Shown here: one piece after another, positions 43,006 to 53,159 of the stretch
How the letters are laid out: every line of letters starts with the position of its first letter
Position numbering within the stretch: the stretch's first letter is position 1
Source: Gammaproteobacteria bacterium
GTDB lineage: Bacteria; Pseudomonadota; Gammaproteobacteria; SZUA-229
Direction: 5' to 3'
DNA: 64,000 nt
NCBI GenBank assembly: GCA_015488885.1
Contig: WFMW01000017.1
Coordinates: 1 to 64,000, forward strand
Made by a program: the position numbers and the translations under genes
The notes under the pieces: generated by a model
Databases searched by the model: none
What the model was told of the DNA's origin: nothing
What the model saw: the letters and a program-made list of their open reading frames with translations, nothing else

Positions 43006-44097
43006 GTGGGTTTTAAATGTGGCATAGTCGGCTTACCGAATGTGGGTAAATCCACGTTATTTAATGCGCTGACCAAAGCCGGTATTCAAGCAGAAAACTA
43101 CCCCTTCTGTACTATCGAGCCAAATGTTGGTGTGGTCATGGTGCCTGATCCACGGCTGGATAAACTGTCTGCCATTGTCAAACCGCAAAGAGTGCAGACG
43201 ACAACGATGGAATTTGTGGATATTGCCGGGCTGGTTGCCGGTGCCTCCAAAGGTGAAGGGCTGGGCAATAAATTTCTGGCCAATATCCGTGAAACCGATG
43301 CCATTGCCCATGTGGTTCGCTGTTTCGAGAATGATGACATCGTCCATGTTGACGGTAAAATCGATCCATTAAATGATATCGAAGTTATCGATACCGAGCT
43401 GGCTTTGTCAGACCTGGAGTCGGTCGATAAATCTATAAACAAAGTCAGTCGGGTAGCCAATTCAGGTGATAAAGATGCACGCGCAAAGCTGGTCATCCTG
43501 GAGAAAGTCCAGACGCAGCTAAATGAAGGCAAACCAGTTCGAGTAATGGGTCTGAGTGAGGATGAACTGGCAGCTCTGTATGACCTGCATTTAATTACCA
43601 CCAAGCCGGTTATGTATATTGCCAATGTTAATGATGATGGTTTCGAAAATAATCCGTATCTCGATGTGGTACAAAAACACGCAGACGCAGAAGGTGCCGT
43701 TGTTGTGCCAGTCTGTGCCGCCATTGAAGAGGAACTGATTGAGCTGGATGACGACGAAGCCAGAGAATTCTTATCCGATCTGGGTCTGGATGAGCCGGGA
43801 CTTAATCGTGTTATTCGTGCAGGTTACAGCCTGCTTGGCCTACAGACCTATTTTACTGCCGGCGTCAAAGAAGTACGCGCCTGGACTATACCCATTGGGG
43901 TGACAGCACCCAAAGCGGCGGCAGTCATCCATACCGATTTTGAAAAAGGCTTTATTCGCGCTGAAACCATTGCTTATAATGACTTTGTGACCAATAAAGG
44001 TGAGCAGGGTGCGAAAGAGGCGGGTAAACTTCGGGTCGAAGGCAAGGATTACATTGTCCAGGATGGCGATGTAATGCATTTCCGTTTTAATGTTTAG
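43006..44097 (+). CDS. ychF: Redox-regulated ATPase YchF
   Basis: [36 protein letters not shown]. Confidence 0.97.
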   Translation: MGFKCGIVGLPNVGKSTLFNALTKAGIQAENYPFCTIEPNVGVVMVPDPRLDKLSAIVKPQRVQTTTMEFVDIAGLVAGASKGEGLGNKFLANIRETDAIAHVVRCFENDDIVHVDGKIDPLNDIEVIDTELALSDLESVDKSINKVSRVANSGDKDARAKLVILEKVQTQLNEGKPVRVMGLSEDELAALYDLHLITTKPVMYIANVNDDGFENNPYLDVVQKHADAEGAVVVPVCAAIEEELIELDDDEAREFLSDLGLDEPGLNRVIRAGYSLLGLQTYFTAGVKEVRAWTIPIGVTAPKAAAVIHTDFEKGFIRAETIAYNDFVTNKGEQGAKEAGKLRVEGKDYIVQDGDVMHFRFNV

Positions 44098-44170
44098 ATT
44101 GACATCAGGCTAATAAAACGCGAAAATCTGCGCCCGTCAAAGATTGTCTGATCAGACAGTTTCCAGATAC

Positions 44171-44247
44171 GGCTATGTAGCTCAGCTGGTTAGAGCACAG
44201 CATTCATAATGCTGGGGTCGGTGGTTCAAGTCCACCCATAGCCACCA
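44171..44247 (+). tRNA. tRNA-Met (CAT), elongator-like
   Basis: GGCTATGTAGCTCAGCTGG...CCATAGCCACCA, anticodon loop TTCATAA. Confidence 0.93.
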
Positions 44248-44322
44248 TTAATTCAAAAAAATATAAAGGACACCCAAAAATTTAACATCACATCCATCAT
44301 CCTACTTTTTTATTTTTTTGAT

Positions 44323-45723
44323 TCACCGTTTGTTCCTGCGATACCACAGGGTAAATCCACTTACTAGCAGGATTAAGGGCAGGGCGATAAGGAAACCGAA
44401 GCCGAACAGGGCGCGTTGGGTATCGGTGATGACAAGTTTTAAATCGCCGGTTTTTTTCGCTGCGATATGTAACAGCCTGTCGTTACTGTTTAACCAGTTA
44501 ATAATATTCAAACCCAGTGTCAGATTGTCGCCAGCACCGATATAACTGTTGGCAAGGAAATCGCTGTCACCGATAACGAACACGCGTTGCAAAGGGGAGC
44601 TGGAGTCGGCAGGATGTGCCGTGGTGCTGGCCTGTTCAGGTCGTGGTCGTTGCAGGGCCATACCAATATTTATTGGCCCGGCAATATCGCCCTGCTTCGA
44701 TTGAAAAACAATGTCTTCACTTAACGGGCTGGTTTCCAGCCAGCTGTTTGGCAGGGACTGAATTAATGCGGTAATTTTCCATGACCTGTTTGCCGTATCA
44801 GTATTGATAGCGATACCTCGTGTTAGCGGGAACAGGGTGTAATTCAGCTGCCGGGTAATTTCATGAGCCGGGTATTTTATGACCGGGATAATAGCCGGTG
44901 ACTGTATGGCCAGCATGTTACGCAAGTTGGTATTATTGTCCACAATCATACCGGGTAGAAAATGAATGCCCAACTTTTTTGCAATGGGTTCAAGACCGCT
45001 TAAATTTCCCGTATCAGTGAGCCAGAACAGGTTGCCGCCTTTATTCAGATAGTTTTTAATCTGTGCGACTTCAGCTTTGTGCAGGGGTTTTTCCGGTGTG
45101 GCAATAATTAATAAACGGGTACGGGAAGGTATCGGGTGTAAAAGCAGGTTCAGGGTGTCTACATTAAAACCCTGTTTTTTCAATGCACCGGTTAATTTGC
45201 TGTAGCCACGGTTGCCTTTATCAAACGGGTTACGTTCGTTGTGGCCACTGAGGAAAATGATGCGGTGTTGGGCTTTACTGCTTAAACGCAACAGTGCATT
45301 GCTGATGGTGTTTTCACTGAGTGAATAAATGGCCTGCTGACGATTTTTATAATGAATAATAAAAGCGATATTATTTTTTAGATGAACCTGGTCGGCTTTT
45401 GCCTGTTCGATATCGATATCTGGATTAAAGAATTTTAATTTGAAGCTGGCTTTATACTGCTGGTATTGCTGGATGATTTCTTTTACCGCCAGCCGCGTTG
45501 TGTTATCACTGATATAGGCATGCAGGCTTATTTTACCCGGCATGAGTTTCAGTAAATCAATACTGCGCTGGCTGAGTGAAAAACGATGGTTGTCGGTAAC
45601 ATCAAACTGGGTGGAATAATGGTTGCTGAGCCAGGCCAGTAAACCGAGGATGCTGACAAACAGTAACAGAAAAATAACTTTCTGAATTTTTAGTTGCCAG
45701 CGGGTCTGTTTGTTTAATTGCAT
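44323..45723 (-). CDS. GldG-like ABC-type uncharacterized transport protein
   Basis: 466 aa, N-terminal and C-terminal TM, FLSGHNERNPFDKGNRGYSKL; in operon with permease and ATPase. Confidence 0.82.
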   Translation of the reverse strand: MQLNKQTRWQLKIQKVIFLLLFVSILGLLAWLSNHYSTQFDVTDNHRFSLSQRSIDLLKLMPGKISLHAYISDNTTRLAVKEIIQQYQQYKASFKLKFFNPDIDIEQAKADQVHLKNNIAFIIHYKNRQQAIYSLSENTISNALLRLSSKAQHRIIFLSGHNERNPFDKGNRGYSKLTGALKKQGFNVDTLNLLLHPIPSRTRLLIIATPEKPLHKAEVAQIKNYLNKGGNLFWLTDTGNLSGLEPIAKKLGIHFLPGMIVDNNTNLRNMLAIQSPAIIPVIKYPAHEITRQLNYTLFPLTRGIAINTDTANRSWKITALIQSLPNSWLETSPLSEDIVFQSKQGDIAGPINIGMALQRPRPEQASTTAHPADSSSPLQRVFVIGDSDFLANSYIGAGDNLTLGLNIINWLNSNDRLLHIAAKKTGDLKLVITDTQRALFGFGFLIALPLILLVSGFTLWYRRNKR

Positions 45724-45725
45724 GG

Positions 45726-46478
45726 TCAGGCCTGTAAGCGTCGGGTTTCCAGCTGGCGAATGGTTAACACCAGAAAGCCGACAATAAATAACAGGTAATA
45801 GCTGATATCAGCAGTACGTACCAGCCCACGTAAGAATACTGACAGGTGGCTGGTAATTGCCAGATAATTCAGCACCGAGGATGCGTCGGCTTGTGTCGCA
45901 CCATGATTATTCATCAGCCATAACAGCAATAATAAACCAAAGCTGCTGATGGCTGCGATCACCGGGTTATCGGTGAGTGATGACATGTACAGACCGGCAG
46001 CACAGATTGCACCGAGCAATAAAAACAGACCAAAAAAACCACTTAGCATTTTACCAATATCCAGGCTGGTGCCGGTTTCCAGTGCCAGCGGCATCAGGCT
46101 GAGCATGAGGATATACAGCAACATAAATAAAACGATGCCAAGGTATTTGCCAAGCACAATTTCAGTAATGCTTAGCGGGCTGGCGATGAGTAAATCCAGG
46201 GTGCGGTTACGTCGTTCTTCACTGAGCAAACGCATGGTTAACAAGGGTGAGATAATGAGTAACAGGATACTGGCAGTTTCCAGTAATGGGGATACCACCA
46301 GATCAGTTACCCCTGGTGCATTGGGAATGGTAGCCAGCTTCGCTTGCAGGCTGAAAAAGACATCCATGGCATTAAGAAAAACCCATGCCAGTAATAACTG
46401 GGTGACGGCAAGTATAACCCAGGCCAGTGGTGATAAAAACAGGCTGCGCAGTTCGCGTGTGGCAATCGTAAAAATCAT
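45726..46478 (-). CDS. ABC transporter permease (GldF-like)
   Basis: 250 aa, MRLLSEERRNRTLDLLIASPLSITEIVLGKYLG. Confidence 0.87.
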   Translation of the reverse strand: MIFTIATRELRSLFLSPLAWVILAVTQLLLAWVFLNAMDVFFSLQAKLATIPNAPGVTDLVVSPLLETASILLLIISPLLTMRLLSEERRNRTLDLLIASPLSITEIVLGKYLGIVLFMLLYILMLSLMPLALETGTSLDIGKMLSGFFGLFLLLGAICAAGLYMSSLTDNPVIAAISSFGLLLLLWLMNNHGATQADASSVLNYLAITSHLSVFLRGLVRTADISYYLLFIVGFLVLTIRQLETRRLQA

Positions 46479-46494
46479 GCTTATGCTGTCTCGT

Positions 46495-47442
46495 TTAATC
46501 CAGAGCGTCCGGGGTTAAGCTTACTTCCGGGTTTAACGTCAATTCAATAAACTTCTGTTCCAGTGTTTGCCGGTGCGGGCAGAATGATGCCAGCCCCCAT
46601 GCCTGTTGTACCAGTTTTTCACATAATATTTCTGCCGCCAGAGGGGATTGTAACAGGTAGTTGCATGCGCCGGTTTTTTCCAACGCGGTGAGTTCGGGCC
46701 ATGCCAGCAGTGTTTCAATATCAGGCGCATGTTTGAGTGATACTTCAAACCAGCCGCTATCCTGCTGCTGGATCAAGCTTTGCATATCGGCGTTATAAAC
46801 CAGTGAACCCTGATGAATAATCTGTACCCGATTGCACACTGCCTGTACTTCCGGCAGGATATGTGAACACAGAATAATACCGTGTGACTGTCCCAGCTGT
46901 TTTATTAGTTTGCGAATTTCGATCACCTGAATGGGATCCAGTCCCACGGTGGGTTCATCCAGAATAATCACCGGTGGTGAATGTAAAATAGCCTGGGCAA
47001 TACCGGTGCGTTGCTGATAACCTTTGGAAAGATTGCCGATTAAACGTTGTTTTACTGTGCCTAAACCACAGGCATCGATGGCCTGTCGCACACAGTGTTT
47101 GGCTGCGGTTTTTTTAAGCCGATGAATTTTAGCGCAAAAATGTAGATATTCCTCAACGGTCATTTCATTATACAGCGGCGGTACATCGGGCAGATACCCC
47201 AGCGATTGTTTGGCTGCTTTGGGCTGTTCCAGCAGGTCGATGCCATTAATTATTATTTCCCCTGCAGAGGGCGCAAGGTTGCCACTGAGCATTTGCATGG
47301 TGGTGGATTTACCCGCACCATTGGGACCGAGGAAACCGAGAATATCACCGGTGGCAAGTTCAAAACTGATACGATTTACCGCAATGTGTTCCCCATAATA
47401 ACGGCTCAGATTGTTGACGGATACAAGGGTGTTGTCTAACAT
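46495..47442 (-). CDS. ABC transporter ATP-binding protein (GldA-like)
   Basis: GPNGAGKSTTMQML, LSKGYQQRTGIAQAIL, VIILDEPTVGLDP. Confidence 0.93.
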   Translation of the reverse strand: MLDNTLVSVNNLSRYYGEHIAVNRISFELATGDILGFLGPNGAGKSTTMQMLSGNLAPSAGEIIINGIDLLEQPKAAKQSLGYLPDVPPLYNEMTVEEYLHFCAKIHRLKKTAAKHCVRQAIDACGLGTVKQRLIGNLSKGYQQRTGIAQAILHSPPVIILDEPTVGLDPIQVIEIRKLIKQLGQSHGIILCSHILPEVQAVCNRVQIIHQGSLVYNADMQSLIQQQDSGWFEVSLKHAPDIETLLAWPELTALEKTGACNYLLQSPLAAEILCEKLVQQAWGLASFCPHRQTLEQKFIELTLNPEVSLTPDALD

Positions 47443-47451
47443 AAATAAAGT

Positions 47452-48708
47452 TCAGCTGTTCCGGTTTACCCCAGCTTGCTCTGGCGTGTATTGTTGTTGT
47501 AAAGTTTTAATGCGGCTAACCCGAATATCGTAAATTTTATGCGCCAGTGCCAGTTTTTCATAGCCCTGCTGGATTAATGCCTGAATATCAATATCCCGGG
47601 TGGTGTTTAATGCAGCGCGTAAAAAATCGCGCTGTGGCAGTTTCTGGTTTTCATAACCCGGGCGGCCACGGGCATCGGCCTCGGCAGCCAGCAGGAATTT
47701 TTCATAACGTTGTGGTTTACGCCAGGCATCAAGCTGCTGCAGGGTTTTGACGACTGTGGTGGCCCTGAGTTCCAGTGCGCGATGGAAATGTAGATGAAAA
47801 CGTGCCGTGCGTTCAGCCAGATCACGGTAGTTATGGGGAATGCGCAGGCGCTGACAAACCTGGAGTACAATGTCTGCGCCGCGTGCTTCGTGGTTAATAT
47901 GCGCTGGCCATTGATCCTTGGGTGTGCTGCCTTTGCCGAGGTCGTGAAATAGCGCTGCCAGACGGACATCGGTATCTTCACTTAAATGGCAGGCCTGTTC
48001 AAGAACCAGCAGGGTGTGAATGCCGGCATCCACTTCAGGGTGGTGTTCGACCGGTTGTGGCACACCGAACAGGCAGTCCAGTTCGGGAATAATTCTAGCC
48101 AGCGCGCCACAGCGACGTAATACTTCAATAAAAACCGTGGGCGTTTTTTCGCCCAGTGCCCGGCGCATCTCCTGCCAGACCCGTTCAGCTACCAGTGCAT
48201 CCACTTCACCCTGATGCACCATTTTTTGCATCAGTTGCAGGGTTTCATCGGCCACCGTAAACCCGAGATGGGCATAACGGGCGGCAAAACGTGCCACGCG
48301 TAAAATGCGTACCGGGTCTTCGGCAAATGCTGGCGAGATATGGCGCAGACATTTGTTTTTTATATCATCAACACCATGACAGGGGTCGATAATCCTGCCG
48401 TTTTTATCCTCGGCAATGGCATTGATGGTGAGGTCACGGCGCTGCAGATCCTGTTCCAGGGTGATGTCCGGGCTGGCATGTATCTGAAAGCCGTGATAAC
48501 CCGGCGCTGTTTTGCGCTCGGTACGTGCCAGTGCATATTCCTCGTGGGTAGTCGGGTGTAGAAAGACGGGAAAATCCTTGCCTACCTGTTGATAACCTGC
48601 CGTCAACATTTGTTCTGGCGTGCCACCAACGACCACCCAGTCTTTTTCGTGATAAGGAAAGCCCAGTAACTGATCACGCACCGCACCGCCGACAAGGTAA
48701 GTTTTCAT
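47452..48708 (-). CDS. cca: Multifunctional CCA tRNA nucleotidyltransferase with HD domain
   Basis: MKTYLVGGAVRDQLLG, RRDLTINAIAED, HD motif ALFHDLGKG; start at internal Met. Confidence 0.95.
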   Translation of the reverse strand: MKTYLVGGAVRDQLLGFPYHEKDWVVVGGTPEQMLTAGYQQVGKDFPVFLHPTTHEEYALARTERKTAPGYHGFQIHASPDITLEQDLQRRDLTINAIAEDKNGRIIDPCHGVDDIKNKCLRHISPAFAEDPVRILRVARFAARYAHLGFTVADETLQLMQKMVHQGEVDALVAERVWQEMRRALGEKTPTVFIEVLRRCGALARIIPELDCLFGVPQPVEHHPEVDAGIHTLLVLEQACHLSEDTDVRLAALFHDLGKGSTPKDQWPAHINHEARGADIVLQVCQRLRIPHNYRDLAERTARFHLHFHRALELRATTVVKTLQQLDAWRKPQRYEKFLLAAEADARGRPGYENQKLPQRDFLRAALNTTRDIDIQALIQQGYEKLALAHKIYDIRVSRIKTLQQQYTPEQAGVNRNS

Positions 48709-48873
48709 AGTGTGTATGTTGCCATAAGGAAATGGTTTGGTCCGCATAGCGAAATCTGGTATATAGAAACTTGTGCTAATATACCAGTAATTATTAACGA
48801 TATTCATCGTATCAAAAAAAATTGTAGTGATTCAATAAATTGAGCTTATTAAGTTGTATGTCAAGTGGTTGTA

Positions 48874-48915
48874 ACACAAAAAAGCCCCGACTAGATAGTC
48901 GGGGCTTTTTTGTGT
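48874..48915. terminator. Bidirectional rho-independent terminator
   Basis: Perfect 20-bp inverted repeat ACACAAAAAAGCCCCGACTA-GA-TAGTCGGGGCTTTTTTGTGT. Confidence 0.93.
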
Positions 48916-48932
48916 ATTAAACAATCAGGTAT

Positions 48933-49766
48933 TTATTTACGCATACTGGGGCCGTTTTCTTCCAGGCCATTGCTCATATAGGTTTCAAAATACTCAAGTG
49001 CTGTGTACTGCGGGCTTTGTGCCTTAAAGGGTTTTGCACGAACCTGTTTATTACAACCGGCATAACGGCGATGCAAAGTACCCATGCCTCCCCATTTGTT
49101 ACGGTAAACAGGAAAACCTGTCGGATGCCCCAGTGCAGGGCTGAGGATATCTGCACGGATGCGATGTCCTGCATAGTAGTAATGGCAATCTGCACAGGCC
49201 ATATTTAACTGACCGCGTTTGGCATAAAAGAATTTTTTGCCCTCATTATAGATAGCGATAGCATCAGGATTATTAGGTACTTTAATATTGATTTTATTGC
49301 CTCTGGATAAATAAGCCAGATAAGCACCAACTTCTGTAATAGGCCCTTTTTTCCATTTATAAGGTTTTTCGCCATTATCAGTAAGACATTTATTAATGGC
49401 TGCTTCCAGGGTTACAACCTTACCGGTTTCCTTGTCGAAGTAGGGATAGTTTTGCTTGATGCCTTTTTTATAATTAGGGAAGCAACTGGCAAAACTTTTT
49501 CCATTAGCAAATTTTTTGTTAAATCGAGCTTTGCCGTTATCAATAGCAATATCATAGGAAGGAAATTCTTCAAATGATTCCCACTGTTCACGAGAGGGTT
49601 TATCGATGGCGTAAACACCATTGATAAAGTCAGCCACCGGTACATTAGGAAATTTTTTCGTAAAATACGAACGGAATGCTTTCAAATCATCATCGGGCGT
49701 TGCCTGTACTGCAAACGATGTTACCAGTACCAGCATGACAGATAATGCGATAGAAAATTTTTTCAT
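48933..49766 (-). CDS. soxA: Sulfur oxidation c-type cytochrome SoxA
   Basis: CADCHYYYAGHRIRADILSPALGHPTGFPVYR, RRYAGCNKQVRA; downstream of soxXYZ. Confidence 0.95.
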   Translation of the reverse strand: MKKFSIALSVMLVLVTSFAVQATPDDDLKAFRSYFTKKFPNVPVADFINGVYAIDKPSREQWESFEEFPSYDIAIDNGKARFNKKFANGKSFASCFPNYKKGIKQNYPYFDKETGKVVTLEAAINKCLTDNGEKPYKWKKGPITEVGAYLAYLSRGNKINIKVPNNPDAIAIYNEGKKFFYAKRGQLNMACADCHYYYAGHRIRADILSPALGHPTGFPVYRNKWGGMGTLHRRYAGCNKQVRAKPFKAQSPQYTALEYFETYMSNGLEENGPSMRK

Positions 49767-49860
49767 GGTTCACCTTTGTGTGTTATCCTTTAAAAGGATG
49801 CAGGGTTCTGGCCTGCTTATTTGTTATTTCGATGATCTAATCTTGATGATCTAACCGTAA

Positions 49861-50217
49861 TCACCTCATCTTAACTTCAGTAGAGTCGCTTTTACCTGTG
49901 TTATCTACCCAGCTGATTTTAATACTATCCCCGGGTTTCGCTCCATTAAAAGAGAAAGACAGGAAAGGGTTTTTAGAAATGGTTGCGTTCCATTCAGCAT
50001 CTAATACTTTTGTGCCGTCATGTTCGCAGACAACTTCCTGAATAAAATGTGCTGGGATGAGTTTTTTGGTTTTTTTATTCTTACGTAGCCCGGTTTCCAT
50101 AGGATGGCTAATTAACATTTTTACTTTTGCCTTGCCATTTTTAACCTTGGCGCGTACTTTTATTGATGATCTCGACATCTTGGTTTTTCCTCGTAATTTA
50201 TTGCTTAACCGCCACAA
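49861..50217 (-). CDS. soxZ: Thiosulfate oxidation carrier complex protein SoxZ
   Basis: IKVRAKVKNGKAKVKMLISHPMETGLRK; next to soxY. Confidence 0.95.
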   Translation of the reverse strand: MWRLSNKLRGKTKMSRSSIKVRAKVKNGKAKVKMLISHPMETGLRKNKKTKKLIPAHFIQEVVCEHDGTKVLDAEWNATISKNPFLSFSFNGAKPGDSIKISWVDNTGKSDSTEVKMR

Positions 50218-50675
50218 CCACCGATTGTGACTTTTACATTCTTCGTTGTGCTATATAGTTTGCCGCCAGCTTTGACCACAGCCGTTACATCGGAGGTTTT
50301 TCCCATTTTAATGCGGGTTGAGATATAACCATCTGTTGTTGGTCCCAGCTTGAATGTTGCGGCAATGGGCCATGTGTTATGTTGAACAACGATACTGATA
50401 GAATCAATATCAGGAATGTTGCTGGTAATGGTGACGGGGACAACCGCACCATTTTCTGCAATATCAGGTGCTTTGAGTTTAATGTCATTGCTGGGTATTA
50501 GCGTTGAGCTGCCAAATTCTGCCTGCAGGGCAGATTTGCTGTCTTTTGCTTCAAAGGCGGCTTTTGGCCAGGCTGCCAGCGCCGCTTTAGGCGTTAACAG
50601 GCCTGTACCGATTACAATGCCAGTTGCACCGGCTGCAAAGCTGTTCTTGAGTAATATTCTTCGTTTTTCATTCAT
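50205..50675 (-). CDS. soxY: Thiosulfate oxidation carrier protein SoxY
   Basis: C-terminal GGCGG swinging-arm motif, Tat-like N-terminus. Confidence 0.96.
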   Translation of the reverse strand: MNEKRRILLKNSFAAGATGIVIGTGLLTPKAALAAWPKAAFEAKDSKSALQAEFGSSTLIPSNDIKLKAPDIAENGAVVPVTITSNIPDIDSISIVVQHNTWPIAATFKLGPTTDGYISTRIKMGKTSDVTAVVKAGGKLYSTTKNVKVTIGGCGG

Positions 50676-50695
50676 TGAGTCTTACCTTCTGACCA

Positions 50696-51064
50696 TTATA
50701 ATGAGTAAATAAATGCCGCAATCTTATTGATTTCGCTATCCGTTAAGATAACGTCTGGACCAAAAGGTGGCATGATAGTGTTAGGGTTGTTAACGCGCGA
50801 GTCATATATCTGAGCACGAAGTTTTTCGAAGTCAGGAAAACGCGCCTTCATGGCAACCAGTGGTGGTCCGATATTACCAGGCAGAGTTCCCCCCGCAATC
50901 TGGTGACAGGCCAGGCAGTTGCCTTTTTTCTTGTTAAATGCCAGCTTTTTGCCCTGAGCAATATCAGAAGCAGTATCAGCGCTGGCAATACCGGGTGCTA
51001 TACCAAGGCAGCCAATGAAGGCAGCAATGGAAGCGGATGTGAGTAGTCGTGCGGTTAGCCGCAT
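50696..51064 (-). CDS. soxX: Sulfur oxidation c-type cytochrome SoxX
   Basis: GNCLACHQIAGGTLPGNIGPPL; single CxxCH; upstream of soxY. Confidence 0.95.
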   Translation of the reverse strand: MRLTARLLTSASIAAFIGCLGIAPGIASADTASDIAQGKKLAFNKKKGNCLACHQIAGGTLPGNIGPPLVAMKARFPDFEKLRAQIYDSRVNNPNTIMPPFGPDVILTDSEINKIAAFIYSL

Positions 51065-51197
51065 TCTTATTTCCTCCTGTTGGGTTTAAAAATCTTGATC
51101 ACTTTTTGAATGATCGTTGGGTGTTGTATATCTTGCACGCTGAAGCTGTTTTTTAGGGGCTAATAAGCTGCAATCAATAAAATTTTCCTTTGAACTA

Positions 51198-51213
51198 TAT
51201 TCATAAATGAATA
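51198..51213. promoter_or_regulatory. Palindrome upstream of soxX, candidate operator
   Basis: TATTCAT-AA-ATGAATA, perfect 7-bp arms, about 135-150 bp upstream of soxX start. Confidence 0.35.
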
Positions 51214-51350
51214 GTTGTATAGCATACACGCCGAATTTTATATGGCAAGTAGTAAATAGCAAAATATGTCTGAGTTTTATAATAATTATTTTTTTATAAT
51301 ATAATTATACATTCATGTGTGATGCGTTCAACTAACATGTTGTTGATGCT

Positions 51351-52838
51351 TTATTTCTCTTTTAGACGAATCACCTGTGATTTTATTTCCTTTTTTACTG
51401 TTTTCAGGCGTTTAATGGTTGATGCACTGTTATTTTTCTGCAATAGCGCATTGTTATATTGTTGAATAGCCAGTTCTAGATAACCCTGTTTGGCATATTG
51501 ATTACCTGTCGCTTCCAGGGCGGCACTAACCTGGCCATTAGCAAAATAGGCATGTGCCAGTGCATTGTAAATAACCGCATAGTCGTGTAACGAGATTGGA
51601 TTATTCTGTTGTAATTGTCGTTTTAACAACTGAATACTGTTTTCAGCCTGTTTGTTTGCCAGTAATGATCTGGCATAGGCAATGGTGACAGGTAGCAGGC
51701 CAGGATACAGGCTGCTGAGATTCTTTAACAGGGCAAGTGCTTTTTTATCCTGTTTGCTGGCGCTGTAAGCCTCTGCCAGTGCCAGTTGAATCCACAGGTT
51801 ATTATGTTGTTTATTAATTTTCTTTAATACACCAACCGCCTTTCCGGCATAATTAGTACGTATCAACGCCAGAGCTTTTTTATATTGCCCAAGATTACTT
51901 TTTCCGACAACTTTATTTTGGGTGTATTTTTCTGGTTGGGGACTCACTAATACCATCAGTCGTGCTCTGGCAAATTCAAAATCAATGCTATCTGTTGGCA
52001 AATTTCTGGTTTTAGGGGTTATTCGATTTCTGGCTTCTGCTACCCGCGCTGAGCTAAGCGGGTGGTCACGTAAATAAGGCATGGCATTATCAGGACTTTG
52101 TGCCATTAATATTTTAAAGAATTGCACCATACCAATCGGGTTGATGCCACTTCTTTGCAGAATACCAATACCCACCCGGTCAGCCTCATTTTCATTTTTA
52201 CGGGTATTGTTGATGGCTGATTGCTGATTACCGGCCAGGCCAGTGAGCAACACAGCCTGTCCCGACTGGGGATCCTGGGCACCAACTAAAATAGCAGCCA
52301 GCAAGGTGGCCAGAGTAAGTGCTGTTGATTTGCCTGATCGGCTGAATTGACGAGCCAGGTGGCGCTGTGCGACGTGAGCAATTTCGTGGGCAAGTACACC
52401 GGCAAGCTGGCTTTCGTTTTTTGCCGCGATAATTAATTTTGAATGTACGCCAATATAGGCATCAGGGCCAGCGAATGCATTAATGGTTGGTGCTTTAATG
52501 ATGAAAAACTTGAACTGTTTACCGGCAGCATCTGAATGTGTAACGAGGCGATTACCCAGCATGTTTAGATAATAATTTATTTGCAAATCATCGACGAACT
52601 CCAGATTGGCGCGTAAGGAGCGATAGAAAGCCAGACCAAGCTGCTTTTCCTGCTGGGTACTGAAGCTACTTAACGTCGGGTCGCCCAGCGTGGGCAGGCT
52701 GGCCAGTGTGGGTGAGGTATTTAATATCAGGGTAATGGCAAGAAAGGTATGGATAAAAAATTGAAATAAACGGTGCGGAGGGTGAAAAGTCATGAATGAT
52801 AGACAGCATTTTATGAAAAAAGTTGAGTTAGTGTGCAT
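51351..52838 (-). CDS. M48 family metalloprotease with TPR C-terminus (BepA-like)
   Basis: Zinc motif HEIAHVAQRH, ENEADRVGI, TPR-like tail. Confidence 0.9.
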   Translation of the reverse strand: MHTNSTFFIKCCLSFMTFHPPHRLFQFFIHTFLAITLILNTSPTLASLPTLGDPTLSSFSTQQEKQLGLAFYRSLRANLEFVDDLQINYYLNMLGNRLVTHSDAAGKQFKFFIIKAPTINAFAGPDAYIGVHSKLIIAAKNESQLAGVLAHEIAHVAQRHLARQFSRSGKSTALTLATLLAAILVGAQDPQSGQAVLLTGLAGNQQSAINNTRKNENEADRVGIGILQRSGINPIGMVQFFKILMAQSPDNAMPYLRDHPLSSARVAEARNRITPKTRNLPTDSIDFEFARARLMVLVSPQPEKYTQNKVVGKSNLGQYKKALALIRTNYAGKAVGVLKKINKQHNNLWIQLALAEAYSASKQDKKALALLKNLSSLYPGLLPVTIAYARSLLANKQAENSIQLLKRQLQQNNPISLHDYAVIYNALAHAYFANGQVSAALEATGNQYAKQGYLELAIQQYNNALLQKNNSASTIKRLKTVKKEIKSQVIRLKEK

Positions 52839-53159
52839 TAACCAGATACTGACTGTATTTTCAGCGTTTTAGGTGTTGGGGTCAAATTTCAGTCAAGTGA
52901 TCGATTTTATACGACTGGTTACAAACTTGACACTAATTTACTGGAATTTCAGGAGGGTATAAATTTTTTTATATATTTTTTCTGACAGTTTTGACATGTA
53001 TCCATTAGTCATCTAGTATCAGGCAATAACTGTTAAAAAACAGGTTTCAATAGATTTGCTGGTTTCAGAATAATAATAACAGCAGCAGGTTATTTAACAG
53101 CAGGTCTTTTTTTTGTATGAGTTGTTTTCGGCTCAATAAATAATCCATGAGGTGGAAGA

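Noticed and set aside
43098-43724. 208-aa minus-strand ORF inside ychF
   Set aside because: Shadow ORF antisense to a highly conserved gene; Ser/Thr-rich low-information translation, no family features.
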